Translations under genes and position numbers: made by a program
Notes under the pieces: model-generated
Databases searched by the model: none
The model's input: the letters and a program-made list of their open reading frames with translations, nothing else
Told to the model about the DNA's origin: nothing
NCBI GenBank assembly: GCA_023101885.1
Contig: JALPQD010000076.1
Span: 2,808,397 to 2,872,396 of the forward strand
Reading direction: 5' to 3'
Source: Typhlomys cinereus
Lineage: Eukaryota; Chordata; Mammalia; Rodentia; Platacanthomyidae
DNA: 64,000 nt
Shown: one piece after another, positions 48,380 through 61,300 of the stretch
How the letters are laid out: each line of letters starts with the position of its first letter
Numbering within the stretch: position 1 is the first letter of the stretch

Positions 48380-49110
48380 CCCGGAAACCATGTACTCAAC
48401 GCCGCGCCAAGATCCCAAGGGTCCACCGCTCCCAGCAGCGCGCTCGCTTTCCTCCCCCGCGCAGGGGTGAAATTCCGTGTCAGGAGACCCATCCTTCCTT
48501 GGAATTCCTTCACTCCGTCCCCCCACTCGCTCCCTGACTCCCGTCTTGACCTCCCTACTAGGATTAGCCGCTATTCACGCGCAGGAAGAGCCCAAGAAGC
48601 CCAGGTTAAGCCACACACAAGATGGCAGCCACAACCTACCGAAGGAAACCGCGGCGCCACCACTCCAGCGATGCCAGGCCTTCAAACTGCGGGCGACCCC
48701 ATTGGTCCAGCCTGAGAGCGCGAGATAAAGCGAGGGCCGCACTGGCCAATCAGAAGGCAGCGCGCTGGGTACGCCGCCGCGGGACGGGCGCTGGAAAGCG
48801 TGGAGTCTCCGAGGCGTGGAGCGGGTGGCGAGTTGCAGCCAATGGGCTTTCGGCCAGCTGGGGCGAGGGCGAGGGGCGGCGCGCTCTCCCCTGACGATCC
48901 CTTTAGGGTTTCCTGGGGGGCACGCGGGGCTGTGGGGACGCCTCGGGTCTATTGGAGCAGACCCCGGACAGAGTCAGGCTCACGCCGCGCTCGGGCGCCG
49001 CGGACGCCGGTGCCGGGTCTCGGGGCTGGGCGGGCTGCTCATCCGTTGTTTCACTCCGGGGCTTCCGGTGCGCAGCCCTGTGACAGGTGGTTCTGAAGCC
49101 CCTGGGGAAC
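48380..49110. promoter_or_regulatory. CpG-island, TATA-less, probably bidirectional promoter (SETDB2 rightward, CAB39L leftward)
   Basis: This is the only clearly CpG-dense block in the window. I see no TATA box. It holds a reverse CCAAT box (ATTGG, 48701-48705), forward CCAAT boxes at 48746-48750 (ggccaatcag, good NF-Y context) and 48839-48843, a YY1-type motif AAGATGGC at 48619-48626 and an ETS core CTTCCGG at 49062-49068. A plus-strand donor lies to its right (49199) and a plausible minus-strand donor to its left (48639). Head-to-head genes sharing one island fit the known human arrangement of SETDB2 and CAB39L; the shared use here is inferred. Confidence 0.75.
48641..48730 (-). other. CAB39L: Candidate CAB39L first (non-coding) exon, minus strand
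   Basis: Reading the minus strand leftward through the CpG island, the first acceptable donor is TTCG|GTAGGT with its GT at 48638-48639. Upstream sequence on that strand is GC-rich and promoter-like. In human, CAB39L (MO25-beta, the scaffold that activates LKB1-STRAD) starts divergently from the SETDB2 island and has 5' non-coding exons. No CAB39L coding exon was found in this window, so the identification rests on gene order plus this single donor. The 5' limit is arbitrary. Confidence 0.3.
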
Positions 49111-49198
49111 TGGGGCTGGAACTGGGGCTGCAGGGAACGGAGTACAGTGTAAAATCCCGAAGCAAAACTCCAGGGGGTAACCACTCACCATTTCACAG
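48960..49198 (+). other. SETDB2: SETDB2 exon 1 (non-coding; 5' boundary estimated)
   Basis: The exon ends with a near-consensus donor, CAG|GTAAGA, at 49198/49199. It lies on the right flank of the CpG island in the orientation of SETDB2. No transcription start can be read from sequence, so the left boundary is only an estimate inside the CG-rich block. The start codon is in exon 2, so this exon is 5' untranslated. A second possible donor (GGGGGTAAC near 49175) is weaker. Intron 1 then runs about 2.75 kb to exon 2. Confidence 0.6.
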
Positions 49199-50029
49199 GT
49201 AAGAATTACACCAACCCGGAATAGAATCTCGGTCCGCATCCCGGGGCTGGATCTGCCTTTGCATCCACCTGACGTCCCCCCTCCCCCACCGTGCACACTG
49301 CACGCCGTGCAAAGAGAACGGAACGGTCTGCGGTGCACTGCTGCAGGCCAGGAGGGTGCGAGAGTTTGAGGCCTTTGATTGGGGTCCTCAGATCGTGGGC
49401 TACCGTCTAATTTGCCTTCTATTCCTCTTCGGAAAAAAGGTTTCCTTGCCTGACAGGCGGGATAGACAAGAACAAGTGAAGCCCTGGAAACGTCCCAGAC
49501 TCGGGACATACCAAGTGTGCCTTGCTTGTCATAAGAGATCAGGAGGAAATAGCAGCCGCGTCTTAGCCTTTCTTTCTTTTTTCTTTTTTTCTTTTTTTTT
49601 AATGAAAAGAAACACTGAAGTGAGGTAGGTTATATAGTCTACAAAGAGAAGAAGATGGAAAATGAAACAAATTTTATATTGCAGTGACTGAAATGTACAC
49701 ATTGTCTCTGCAAGGTCAGTCGGTCCGTTTTGTGTTTTTCGGAGTTTTTTCAGTGAGAGTGTTTTTTGTCAACTCGGTTGTTTTCAAACCGTAGGGAGTT
49801 GGGAACAACACTGGTGATCCCTTTTCTTAAGGTTTATTTTTGTTTTTTATGATTGAAGCAAGAACACGTATTGCCCAATCTGGCCCAAACCAAATTGTAG
49901 TGGAAGATGATCTTGGACAACTCATTCTCCTGCCTCCACTCCCAGGTGCAGAAATTGCAAGCTTTTTTTTTTTGAAGTTTCTAGGAGCATGTCACAGCTT
50001 TCTGGTAGCTTGAATTAAAAACTACTCTG

Positions 50030-50400
50030 GCCAGGAGGTGTGGCAGCCCTCCTGTAATTCTATCCTTAAAAAGCAGAGACTGGGAATTCCCACAGCAAGC
50101 TGGCTAGCCCCATCAAGCAAGCTCTAGGTTTGAGTAGAAACCGTCTTAAAAGAATAAAATAGAAGCGCCATCAAGGGTGATTTCCAGTACAGCTCATGTG
50201 CATCTCACATTCACTTACATATGAAAATGAAAAAAGAAAGGACTAGCTATATTCTGGCACTTGGTAGAGTGCCAGTTTGCACAAAGTGCCGGGATCAGAC
50301 ATGCTGGGCATAGCCCTGCAATCCCAGCCCTTCAGGGGTTGAGGCCAGAGGATCGGTAGTTGCAGGTCATGCTTGGTTACTTTACAAGCTCAAGATCAGA
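50030..50400 (+). mobile_element. Two adjacent decayed RSINE/B1-type SINEs
   Basis: 50030-50235 carries 'ggccaggaggtgtggcagcc' and ends with a CA-poor 'cacattcacttacatat' tail. 50250-50400 carries an ID-like head and 'ctgcaatcccagcccttcag'. Intron 1 of SETDB2. Confidence 0.5.
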
Positions 50401-51125
50401 AGAATACAGGAACCTCAATACAGAAAAAACAAAGTCTATATTCTACTGCACACTGGTCCAAATGAGTATGTGTTTTCCTGTTTTGAGAAATTCTTGCTCA
50501 TTATTGCCTTGTCTACATTCTCTTTTGTATTTCCTCTTCTTTACTCTTGTTTTCTCTATAAACCACTGAATCATCTATGGTATTAATTAGCTTTTCCTGT
50601 GAGTCTATTATATTGTCTGTACGGTTTGTTTGAACAACAGTTTTCATATCATGATATTTGTTATTTTTACTTCTTTAGTCTTTTTCCTTAAATTTTTATT
50701 TTATTTAAAATATTAAATATTTAAATTTTATTTTAAAAAAATTTTCAGGATTCTCTATTTCTCTTAAACATCAACCTTTCGGTTTGGTGGGCTTCTTAGG
50801 TCTCATTTCTATGGTGTAGCCTTCTCCAGGTGTTTCAGGACTCTTCTCTGGGAGGTTGCCTGCCATATTTTTGTGTATATTATGGTCGGCATTATCTTTG
50901 AGCTTTTCAGCTGTTTTCATTCATCAGGACAGTTTTCTTTTAGTTTCAACTAAATAATAATAGTCCTATGGATTTGATGTGACAGAAAAAAATTGCCTTG
51001 TATTTTAACATGTTGATGGTTCAAATTTTTTATTTTTGACATCTTAGTCCATTAGATATATATCCTAAAATTATGCATAATAGTGTTATAGTACTGAAAT
51101 TACAATTTAAAAAATCTAAATGCAG

Positions 51126-51380
51126 GTCTGGGGAGATGGCTCAGTGGTTGAACTCTTTGCCTCAAAAGAAAAGACCTGAGTTCTGATCCCTAAATCCCAC
51201 TTGTAAAAACGTTGGGTGGGTACGGTGACAGCGTGTAATTCTGGTGCTGCAAGGCAGAGCCTGGGAAAACACAGAACAAAGTGATAAGGAGGTAGAGAAC
51301 ACAAGATGATTCCTGATGTCATTCTTGGGCCTCCACAGATGTACACGTGCACACACACATGTATGTGAGCACACAACTTT
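51126..51380 (+). mobile_element. Older B2-superfamily SINE
   Basis: Head 'gtctggggagatggctcag', body 'aattctggtgctgcaaggc', short CA tail. In intron 1 of SETDB2. Confidence 0.8.
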
Positions 51381-51944
51381 ATATTATACTAATTTATTGT
51401 AATTTATTTATTAAAAATGTTTATCATGCTTTAGTATGAATTCTTGGCAAAAGCATGTTATATAACCATTTAGTCATATAAAAATGTTAATAATGGGGGA
51501 AAGTAAATAGAGTATATTATTAGTGAAAGTATAAAATGTCTATACACCGAAATCTGAACTTTGTCTTAAAATAGATACTCAAAAGATAGTTGCTAGCATT
51601 TTATTGACTGATTTCTATGTGTCAGGTACTATTTTAAGTGATATTCTTATCCTCCCGGTAACCATAAAGCAATTAACATTATCCCTGTTTAAAAAGTTTT
51701 ATAAGATATTTATTTAAAGGAAAAGCTTGCGGGTTAGTAAGGGAACGTGTTAACTAACACATTAAATGAGGACAGTAGGATTATAAGTGATTATTCTTTG
51801 CAACTTTTCCTAATTTTGGAATTTTACAATAGCTATATATTCTTTTGTAGTGGTTTGCACTATTTTTAAAGATAAAGTTGTCGTACTTATTTTTCCTCAT
51901 GTGTTTTCTTTACAAATATGTACCATCCTTTGTTTTTCCTGCAG

Positions 51945-52314
51945 ACCGTCTCATGGAATTGTGAACCAAAAGATGGAATTTCTGTTTTTCAGAAGACATT
52001 CTCAGAGCTCCTGATACAACTGTCAATTTAGTTGTTGACGAAGATGCACATGCCTGAATTTTGTTGGATTAGTGATCATTTCTAAAAGTCTCAGCCACAG
52101 TTTCTATTTGAAAAATGCAAGAATCAAAGATTATTGAATTTAGAATAGCATAATAATGATATATTTTGTCTGAGGACTACAGATTTTGTAGAGATCCTGT
52201 TTGGTTTCCAGCTATATTCTCCAATCAAAGTAGTTCATATTACATCTTTTGATAAACTTAATTTTAAAGAATTTCATATTTATAAACTACACCAAAAGAT
52301 GGGAGAAAAAAATG
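51945..52314 (+). CDS. SETDB2: SETDB2 exon 2: 5' UTR plus start codon
   Basis: A pyrimidine-rich acceptor (tttttcctgcag) precedes 51945, and a perfect GTAAGT donor begins at 52315. The ATG at 52299-52301 opens MGEKN, the known SETDB2 N-terminus, so only the last 16 bases are coding (phase 1). The remaining 354 bases are leader. The leader contains upstream ATGs: 51953 opens a 3-codon frame ending in TGA at 51962, and 51973 opens a 13-codon frame ending in TGA at 52012. These could damp translation of the main frame. Confidence 0.88.
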
Positions 52315-55300
52315 GTAAGTAAAGAACTCATTGTTAAAACTTAATGTTTAAATAATTATAGACAATTTCAAGCTGAATTGTGGAATTTTCAAAATTTTCA
52401 TTCTCAGTGACTTATTTCATTCCTTCTTTTGGAGTGAAGGCGTGGCAATAGAGTGTTCACTTGCTTGTGGATGTGTACATGGAGGCCAGAAGTGGATGCT
52501 GGGTTTTAATGTTATAGTTTTGTTTTTTTTTTTTTTTTGAGACAAGGTCTTTCTTTGAACCTGGTACTCACTGGTTTGACTAAACTGAATTTCTAGCAAG
52601 CTCACTGGATTCCAACTCTGGGATTACAAATGTACACTACCACCATGTCTGCCTTTTACATGAGTACTCAGGTTCTAAACTCAAGTCCTTATATTGACAG
52701 ACATCTCCTCTGTCCCATTGTGTTTGGAATCTTTCATCTATAATGGTACGTCATTGTTAAATAATGGTTCAGTGAATTATGAAGAATTTCCAAATTTCAT
52801 TGTGTGGTATACAAAATTCACATTTGTTAGTATTTTTACTGATCTGATGTCATTTTTTTTTATAATTGAGATTTTCAAATTATTTTGTGTGTGTGTGTGA
52901 GTGTATCAGAGGGCATTTGTGTCACTGTGGAGGACCAAGGATAATTTTGGGAATAATCCTGGATTTCTTCTACATCTTTTTGCTTTGCTCTGGAATTTCT
53001 CAGGTTCCACCCTCATAGCCGGAAGTGCAGGCCACTGCTATTTTCACATGGCATTTTTCTTTTTTTTTTTATTTCCACTCATACAAACTTAACAGGTACA
53101 CTGGTCCCCCCCCCCTCCAACCCCCTATCCTCCTGTGTCCTCCTCCCCTCCCCTTTCCCTCTCCATACCCCAGTGCCTCCCCCTCCCATCCCCGGAGCAT
53201 CCTTTACTGTGCATGCCAAACTCTCCTCTGGGTCCTGCTCTCCGATGAGGTGCAAGGACCCAGTGGCATTTCCCAGAACCCTTTCCTGTGTTCCCGTTAA
53301 GCATAGGAACACTACTGTGGCTGTCAATCCCTTGCCTTCCAGGATCCTAGTGCCTTTAGCAAATGCTAGACTTTGTGAGGTCAGTAGTGTGTTGGATATT
53401 GCGCAGGGCATGTAAAGTCCAAATATGATTGATTAGGCCCTAACTTGTGTGGAGTATCTTGCATATCATTCTTCCTCCCATCCTTGTGCTCTTACAATCT
53501 TACCGCCCCCCTCTTCCGCAAATTTCCCTGAGCTTCAGGATGGGGAGAGATTAGGCTGGCCTAGTTCCAGGTGATTGATATAGAGTCTCTGTTGTTCTGG
53601 ATTATGGTTTGTTGATTTTTTTTTTCAGTTTTGCTGCTCCTGCAATGCCCTTGGCTCCACCCTGATGGGTTTTGGATGTCATCCCCTGGCCAGAGATAAA
53701 AACCTGTTAAATTAGAATCTTATTATAAGAGTATATTCAAAGGTAGATGTAATAAAAGTAGGAAACCAGGGTAAGGGAGGGGTCAATCACCCATCTGCGA
53801 AATGGTTACTTTCTATCTGTACATGGCATTTTTCAGTGGGATCTGGGATTCAAACTTAGGATGTTCTGCTTATGAGGCAGAAGCTTAACCCCTGAGCCAT
53901 CTTTTCAGACCCAATCTCATTTAAAAGATGGTTCATTATTGAAAACCTTTCAGACTTGTCAAAGTTCCTAAAATTGTAATTTTGTAGGTAAGCTGAATTT
54001 TGTTACTAGCAGTCATTCTTCAGGGTCACTTTGTTCATTTTTAGGATAATATGTAAAGAAAAAGTAGTTTAACATTCATGTTGTTTAGCTAAGCAATAAT
54101 CTTTTCCTTGAGACATCTATTTTACTATAATAGCTGGACCAGTAATTGTAATTTATTTGCTTTGTTGGAAAGAGTATTTGTGTGTTTGTGTGATGGGCAT
54201 GAATGCATGTGGGGCCAGAGGTCACCCGCTGGTGTCATTCCTTTAGGCCTATCCACTTTGTTTATTTGAAACAGTGCCTCTGGGTTAGAACTTACCAAGA
54301 AGGCTAGGCCAGTCAGTGTCTCCCTGTACTTACATGGCTTTGTGTGTGTGTGTGTGTGTGTGTGTGATGGGAGGGAGTTCTGGTGATGAACATAGGTAAC
54401 ATGCTTGCAAGGTAAGCACATTACTGGCTGCGTAAACTCCCCACCTAGTCTTCAGTAAAATTGGTCACAAAGGTCTCAATGACTCATACTGCTTGTCATT
54501 ATATTGATTCATGGTTACATAGCAGTGATTGTCATCCCTAGTGCTTTGGTACTATCAATGAATGTGTATAAAACAGTAAGAACGGTATATTGTTATTACT
54601 ATTTTATGTGTGATGCTGGGATAAAACCCAGAGCCTTACACCTATTAAGACAATAATTCTGAACTATACCAAAAAAAATCATAAGTAAGTTTACTAGTTG
54701 GTGTTGGGCCATATTCATAGCTATCCTGGGGTGCATGTGGCACTCAGGTTAGACATGGTCTGCACCTTGAAGTTGTTCAATAAATGTGTTTCTGTGTATG
54801 TAAGTCAGTATTGATACATTTCCTGAGTGCCCCATAAGTATTTATTTAGTAAAGAAATTCAGATCAATATGATTCATACTCTCTTTTTACAAAGATTTTC
54901 TCAGTTCTTCTAATATAACGATATAATTAGCTTGTTCATGAAGTTGTTATATTTCCTTCATTATGGTATGTCCTTACAATAAATATTATTTTATTTTTTA
55001 ATAAATATTATTTAACTGATAAGAGACGAATTTTTGATGGAACGGTCAAGCAATATTTCTCAATTCTATAGTCAGATAGTAACAATATTGGTATACCACA
55101 TTTATTCAAGTACTTGCTCCTTTATTTCTTGTAAATCACTCTTGAAATATATTGACTTGTTTGTACAGTTTTATATTTTTTTTTCTTGGCTTTTTGGCTA
55201 AGCTCAAGCATAGTATTTTTTAGTTTTTTTTGAGTTTACTATTCTCTGGAATTTCATACATAAAATGAATTTATATTCTATCCCTCTCCCTCAGTGTAGT

Positions 55301-58300
55301 TTTTATTAGTTAATGGATTGCAATTTTGAGCATGCATACATTGAACAAGTAATTAAAAGACCAGGAACAAGAAACTGAGATTATTTTGCCCTGTAGTAAT
55401 CATGTATACACAATTTGAAGTGAATGTCTTCTGATGTCTCTTAGAACACAGTGTAATAGTTAGTCTCTGAACAAAATATTGTTTACTCAATTCAGTTTGA
55501 GAAAGAATGCCATAAGGAGCAATGTGTTGATGTAAAACCTAAAACAAATAACATGAATATAACTCACATTATAGATGTAGAAAGTTTCATTGTTTTCTTT
55601 TAGCTTTGCTTTCTTAAGTTCATTAATTTGGTGTGGGGTCTTGGGGTTGTGCATGAATGTGTAACACGTACTCTACCAACACTTTAAAATTACATTATCA
55701 TTGCTCTCTCCACTAATTAGTCTAATACTGGAAAGAAATGCTAGCAAGGGTTAAGGCTAGAAAATATGGATCAGGGAGACCATCCTCAACAGCAGTGAAA
55801 CAGACTTTAATGTTGTATAAGTGATTATGGTGACTTTACGATATTTTCACCCATTATCCCAATCCCATTCTCCTTTTCCCCTTATAACCTTTCATCTTCC
55901 CTGCCATACTCCCTCCTAGTTTCAGATCTTTTCACTTGGGTGGTCCACTTTGTTTCATCTACTTTGTCTTTGATTATATATGCCTGACATGATTCATACT
56001 GCAAGCAGATGTCATAGATCAGTGGCTCTGCCATTGAGGAAAGCATCTTCCTTTTCTTTCTTAGGAGCATACTTTTTTTTTTTTTTATTCAAGCCTGGTG
56101 TTGCAGTTATTGTGCATGTTGATAAATTCATGACAAAATGACTTATGGGAACAAGGGATTTTATTCTGGCTTATGATACCTGGTTACATTTTTTAGTCCA
56201 ACTTGGCAAGAAAGCTCCTACTAACACCAGGAGCCAAAGGAACTGGCCATATTCACAGGACTGCTAAGAGAGGGTCAATCTCACTTGCCTAGCAGCATGT
56301 CTGTCCAAATATACCAAGGAACTGCTAATTCCCTAAATGAGCTGCATCCATGGGAACCATCTGCCCAGGGCGAAGTCCCACCCACCATGGGCTGCGTCTC
56401 TCTTCTTCAGGCTTGCTCAGGACTTAACTAATATTTTTTTTTTTTTTACAAATGTGCCTAGGGCTAGAGCCGTCATTATCAAGTTGGCAACTGCGGCTAA
56501 CTATCACATCCCATTTGAATGGCCAGAGTGACCATATGTTAGATAGGGGAGAGTGAAGAAGGTAGGGGTGTGGGGGAGTGGGGGGGTGGGGGGGTGGGGT
56601 GGGGTGTGTGAGCGTTACGTTTGTCAGAATCTGTGGGCAGTATGAGACTGGGAGTGCTGGTTTATTACTGAGTGTACATTTTCTCTATTATGGTCCAATG
56701 CTTAGTAGCAGATTTCCTGGGATCCCTTAGTTAAGCATTTTATTTTTATTGTCTTCAAACTCTTATTAGTGACTTTTTAATTTGTTTCAAATATTTCCTA
56801 TCAGAGCAATACAATAAAAATATATTGGTATTTCTAGAAAATAGTCCAAGTGACAATACAAGAGTCATTGAGTTTTGATTATTGTTTGAGCACCATTGCT
56901 GCTTTTCTTGGTCCGAAGCAAACTCAGCATTCTATTTTATCAACATTCGAGAAGATATTAATGCTGTTAAAAGTATGTACCACTACCCCTTGTTTACGAG
57001 ATGTTAAGCTTAGGACTTCTTGCATGCTCGCCAAGCACTCTACCAAGTGAGCTACATCCCTAGTCCTTTCTTATATCTGTTTTGTAGATATGGTCACATG
57101 ATTAATAAGTGGGAGTACTGGAAATCAAGCTCAGATACATGTGATCAGAGCCTGTTTGTTGATGTTCTTCCTTAGGTCCTAAGGTGATACTGCCTTGATT
57201 CTCTTCTGCCTTGTCAGATGTCAGGATTTTATATATATATTCTTTATTCATTTTTTCATTGATCCCTCACACATTGATGTGTGATTCTAAGTGTCCTTTG
57301 AAATGAATCACACCTATTTTGTGACTTTGTTGTATGTCATTCTCTCAAAAATTTGTGTTTAGGGATCAGAGACTATATACCCATTTGTAAAGTGAGCCCC
57401 TTTGAATTTCCCACCTTTGTGTCCTAGCTCAGCAAGTAGCATTACTATGATTGTGGTTACCTAAACGATGTAAATCATTCTAAGTCCTCTCACTACCACC
57501 TGAATTATCATTTTTTAATTATTTTTTTTTACGTAGGCTTTTGCTTTGTAGCCAGGGTGACCTCAGATTTTCCATTTTCCTTCCTCAGCTACCTTACCCT
57601 CCCAAGCAGAGATTACCTGTATGCACCTCCACGCCTGGCTTCTAAGTGGTCTAAGAGGTCTTGCTAATGGTAGCATGAAATGCTTATACTTTCTCAATAA
57701 TCTTCCGTATGTTTTATGTGACAAATAGGCCTTTCACGTCATGGCTTTTTCCTGCCCCTTAAAGCCATTTGTCATGTTTTGTTGTCTTACACTGCTTTTG
57801 TTTCAAATCTTAAAACCTTGTTTGAGTTACGCTATGGGGATTGAAAGTAGGCTTCATCTTGGGGCATAGAGCAGGCCAGTGTTAGCAGAGAAACAGGATG
57901 TCTCCTGAGGCCTCTTAGTAACAGCCCTAATTAGCCAGCAATCAGCTTTGGGGTAACTTTCCCAGTAGGAGTTGGGACTCAGAGAACTAAGCCTATTTCC
58001 TATGAAGATTCTTCCTTTATTGTACAATTTGGAGGTTTGGGCCTTAATTTTTACTAAGTATAATTTTTGTAACTGTTTCAGCTTACCTCTCAATCCTCAT
58101 AAAACACACTTAAGTAACCCTTCTAAAATAGTTATGTCCCTTTTTGCATCAGGCCTATAAATGTGCTAAGTATGATTTTTGTTACATTTAAACATAGTAT
58201 ATGCTGGGTTTTTTTTGTTGTTGTTCATTTTAATTGCCTTTCTCATTTTTGTTTTCAACTTGAAAAGATTCTTTTAGGAAAATTTTTATTAAGATGTTGA

Positions 58301-61300
58301 CTTGAGGGCAGAAATAAAAGTTCCTAATTTGTAAGTTTACTTATAAAAATTATATAGAGAGTTGGTATAAATTACTTGAAAGTTTAAAAAAATTGTTTGG
58401 GGTGTATCATAGTTAGATACAATTAAGGGTTTGAGCTCTGGGCACATTTGTAGAGAGTTAGTACTTGAGTTAAGCCCAGAGCCAGCCTTCAGGAGATTAT
58501 CTAGTTGATGGGAAAGGCCCAGCCTATGTGGTTGGTACTAGTTCCCAGGCAGATGAATAAAATGGAGGAAACTGTTTGAGAAAGTTAGCATTCTCCTGTA
58601 TATTTGGCCAGACATACTGGTTTGGCAAGTGAGAATTGTTCTTCTCTCAGTTCCTCACTGTATCTCATGTAGAGTTCCCTGGATTTATGGTGTTGGTGTG
58701 TGCTCTCCTACCAAGTTGGACAAGCAACTCTAACTAGACGATCTAAGAGAGAATAAGCCCCCTTTCCCCTTAAGCTGCTTTGTTATAGTTTTATCAGCAA
58801 CAATGCAGGTGAACTGCAACAGGGTATGTGTATGTGTGTTGGAGGTGAGAGGACAGTTTTCAGGAGATGCCCTTTCCTTCCATCATTTCAGTTGGAAGGA
58901 TTGAACTCACATACCAAGTTTGCATGCAAGCACTTTCACCCACTGAGCCATCTCTCCAACCCAAAGACTTCTTGAAAATCATTATTGTTGAGCATTTGAT
59001 TATTTCAACAATCACTGAGATGTTTCATTCTGAAACTATCTACTAAGTAGAAGCCAATAGAAGCTTCATCTTAGAAACCTTAAAATATATATTGTCTGCA
59101 CAAACATACTTCCATACATACTTCTTCCTGTTTTAAAGCAATGATACAGTGCAATTGAAGTGTTCAGTATATTTTTAAATGTAGCAGAAGTTCAGTCATA
59201 TTCTAGAAATAATCAAAGAACATTTCTAGTTCTTTGTAAGGAATTATAACCAAAATCTTTTTTTCTCAAGGAAAGTAAAATTAAAATATTTTTATTTGGA
59301 ACCAAAGTAGACTTTTCTATAATTTGCGCCTTGAGGAGATCAGTCTGTCAGTACTAAATTCTTAGGTTGTTATTTACTTTTATTTTAGGTGATGCAAAGA
59401 CTTTCTGGATGGAGCTGGAAGATGATGGAAAAGTAGACTTCATGTTTGAAAAAGCACAAGATGTGCTGCAGGCACTGAAACAGAAGATAAAAGATGGGTC
59501 TGCCACAAATAAAGGTCTGAAAAGTGTCAGTGCCCTCCATGTTAAATACTGAGTACTAGAAATTCATGTCTCCCTACTTTTCATTATTTTTAAAAAAAAG
59601 GTTTTTTTAGAGCCTAACAATTTTACTTGCTTTTTCTATGCTGTGCTTCTACAAATTTGCTTTTACCATACCCATGAACCTCTTGTAAAGCTGGGTAAAC
59701 TTTGTAAATGACAGCTACTGAATGTGTTTATTTTTATGCCAGGATAACTTTTGTTTATTCTTTCTTAAGAGAAAAGGTACCACTGTGTTGACCGGGCTGT
59801 CCCAGAAGCCCCGGCTTCTTTCAGCCTCCTTAGAGTAGCTGGAATCAGGCTACTTTTCTCCTCTGTTTTATCCTTTTTGTTTCTTTGGAGTAGAGGAAAA
59901 GACTATTATAAAAATAACATCTTCTTTGTGAGATTTGGCACAAATGGGAAACTATAATAAAGAAAAATTGTCTATTCCATTATTTAGATAACTAGTTCAT
60001 ATATGGGCAGGGAGTATAGCTTAGTGATAGAAGCCATGCTTAGCATTTCTGACCCTAGGTTCCATCTTACCCTGCAACAACATATTGTCATGTTTTACTC
60101 GTTTTAAGCAGAACTTGCTATACTGGTTTTATGAAAACAGTTTTGTTTTTCTATTTATTTCCATCTCTGCTTGGTTGTAAAACATAAGACTCTAAATGTA
60201 GGATTATCACATTGCCCATTGGAACATAGAGTTAGAAATAAATTTTCCCCAAACTATTCTAAGTATTTCTGATGATGTTGCTAGGAGGTCCATAGCTGTC
60301 CAGTTTCCAAAAGAAAACCAAAAGATAGGAACCAGCAAAGGGAGATAGTTTTATTTATAGTCTGGCTAGAACTGGGAGAAGGTCTTAGTTTCTCTCTGCC
60401 TTTCCAGCTTGATGTTAGAATTTTGTAGAAAAGAGAGACAAAAGCCAGGAAATATGCTTATGCAGATTTAGCCAAGAGAGAGGTTATCAGACAGCAGAGT
60501 TTCTTAGAAAGCAGTTTTCTCCTGACACTGCCATAGCTGCAGCTTGTCTCCGCATGGGATCTCTACCACACTGTCACGGTGACATGTCAGGTCTGTCATA
60601 CTAATCTATTAGGTATTTGTTTTTTGTTTTGCTATTCCTTCTCAGTCTTTCATGAGTCAGGTATATACAGTCCTAAAATTTTCGGGTACTTAGAATCGTT
60701 ACCTAATGTCCCAGCCTCATTTTCTTACTCAGGTAAGAATCTCTCAGGAGTTGAGAAAATTAATGTAAATTGTTTAACACAGTAACACGGATAAAGGTAA
60801 TGGTGATTGCTTTTTTTTTTTTTAAACAGAGTATATCCAAGCTATGACTATAGTGAATGATGCGACTATAAATAGCAATTCAATATTGGTGAAGGGTATG
60901 TACATAACTTATCCTAATGTTTTCTGTATTTTCTTGCCAGTCATAATCTTTCATGTTAATAAACGATTTCAAATAACATGTAAGATCTAAATTGCTAAGT
61001 TATATAAACCATAGTCTTCTCTATGAAAAGTGCTACCCATTCTGAGATAGGGAACATACTCCCTGTAAGCATCCTAGGAAAAGAATGAACAAACGTGTGT
61101 TCTTCAGAAAACGTCATGTGAGGAGGACCAATAGAATCCTAAGATTCTGAACCATTATAAATCTGCTTTCTGTATTTTTATTTCAGTATAAAGAATTGAT
61201 AGAAAATTTTTCTAGTTTGTTTTCAGACCATCGCTCTTCTGAAAGTATGCCAATTCAATTTAGAAGGAGCAAAGATAATAAACACTTTATCTTAGGACTT

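Larger units (their letters stand above)
1..48380 (-). other. CAB39L: Probable 5' intronic region of CAB39L (by synteny)
   Basis: No spliced coding exon was recognised in this 48-kb block, and the features listed in it are repeats, retrocopies and a transposon fossil. Since SETDB2 is firmly placed to the right, the conserved mammalian neighbour transcribed leftward from the shared island is CAB39L, whose human locus has large introns near its 5' end. This is inference from gene order. Confidence 0.4.

Noticed and set aside
48233..48715. 160-codon frame in the CpG island
   Set aside because: GC-rich DNA has few stops; several overlapping frames exist on both strands and no domain is visible.
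49051..49509. 152-codon frame on the minus strand over SETDB2 exon 1
   Set aside because: Antisense to the first exon in GC-rich DNA, no recognisable protein.
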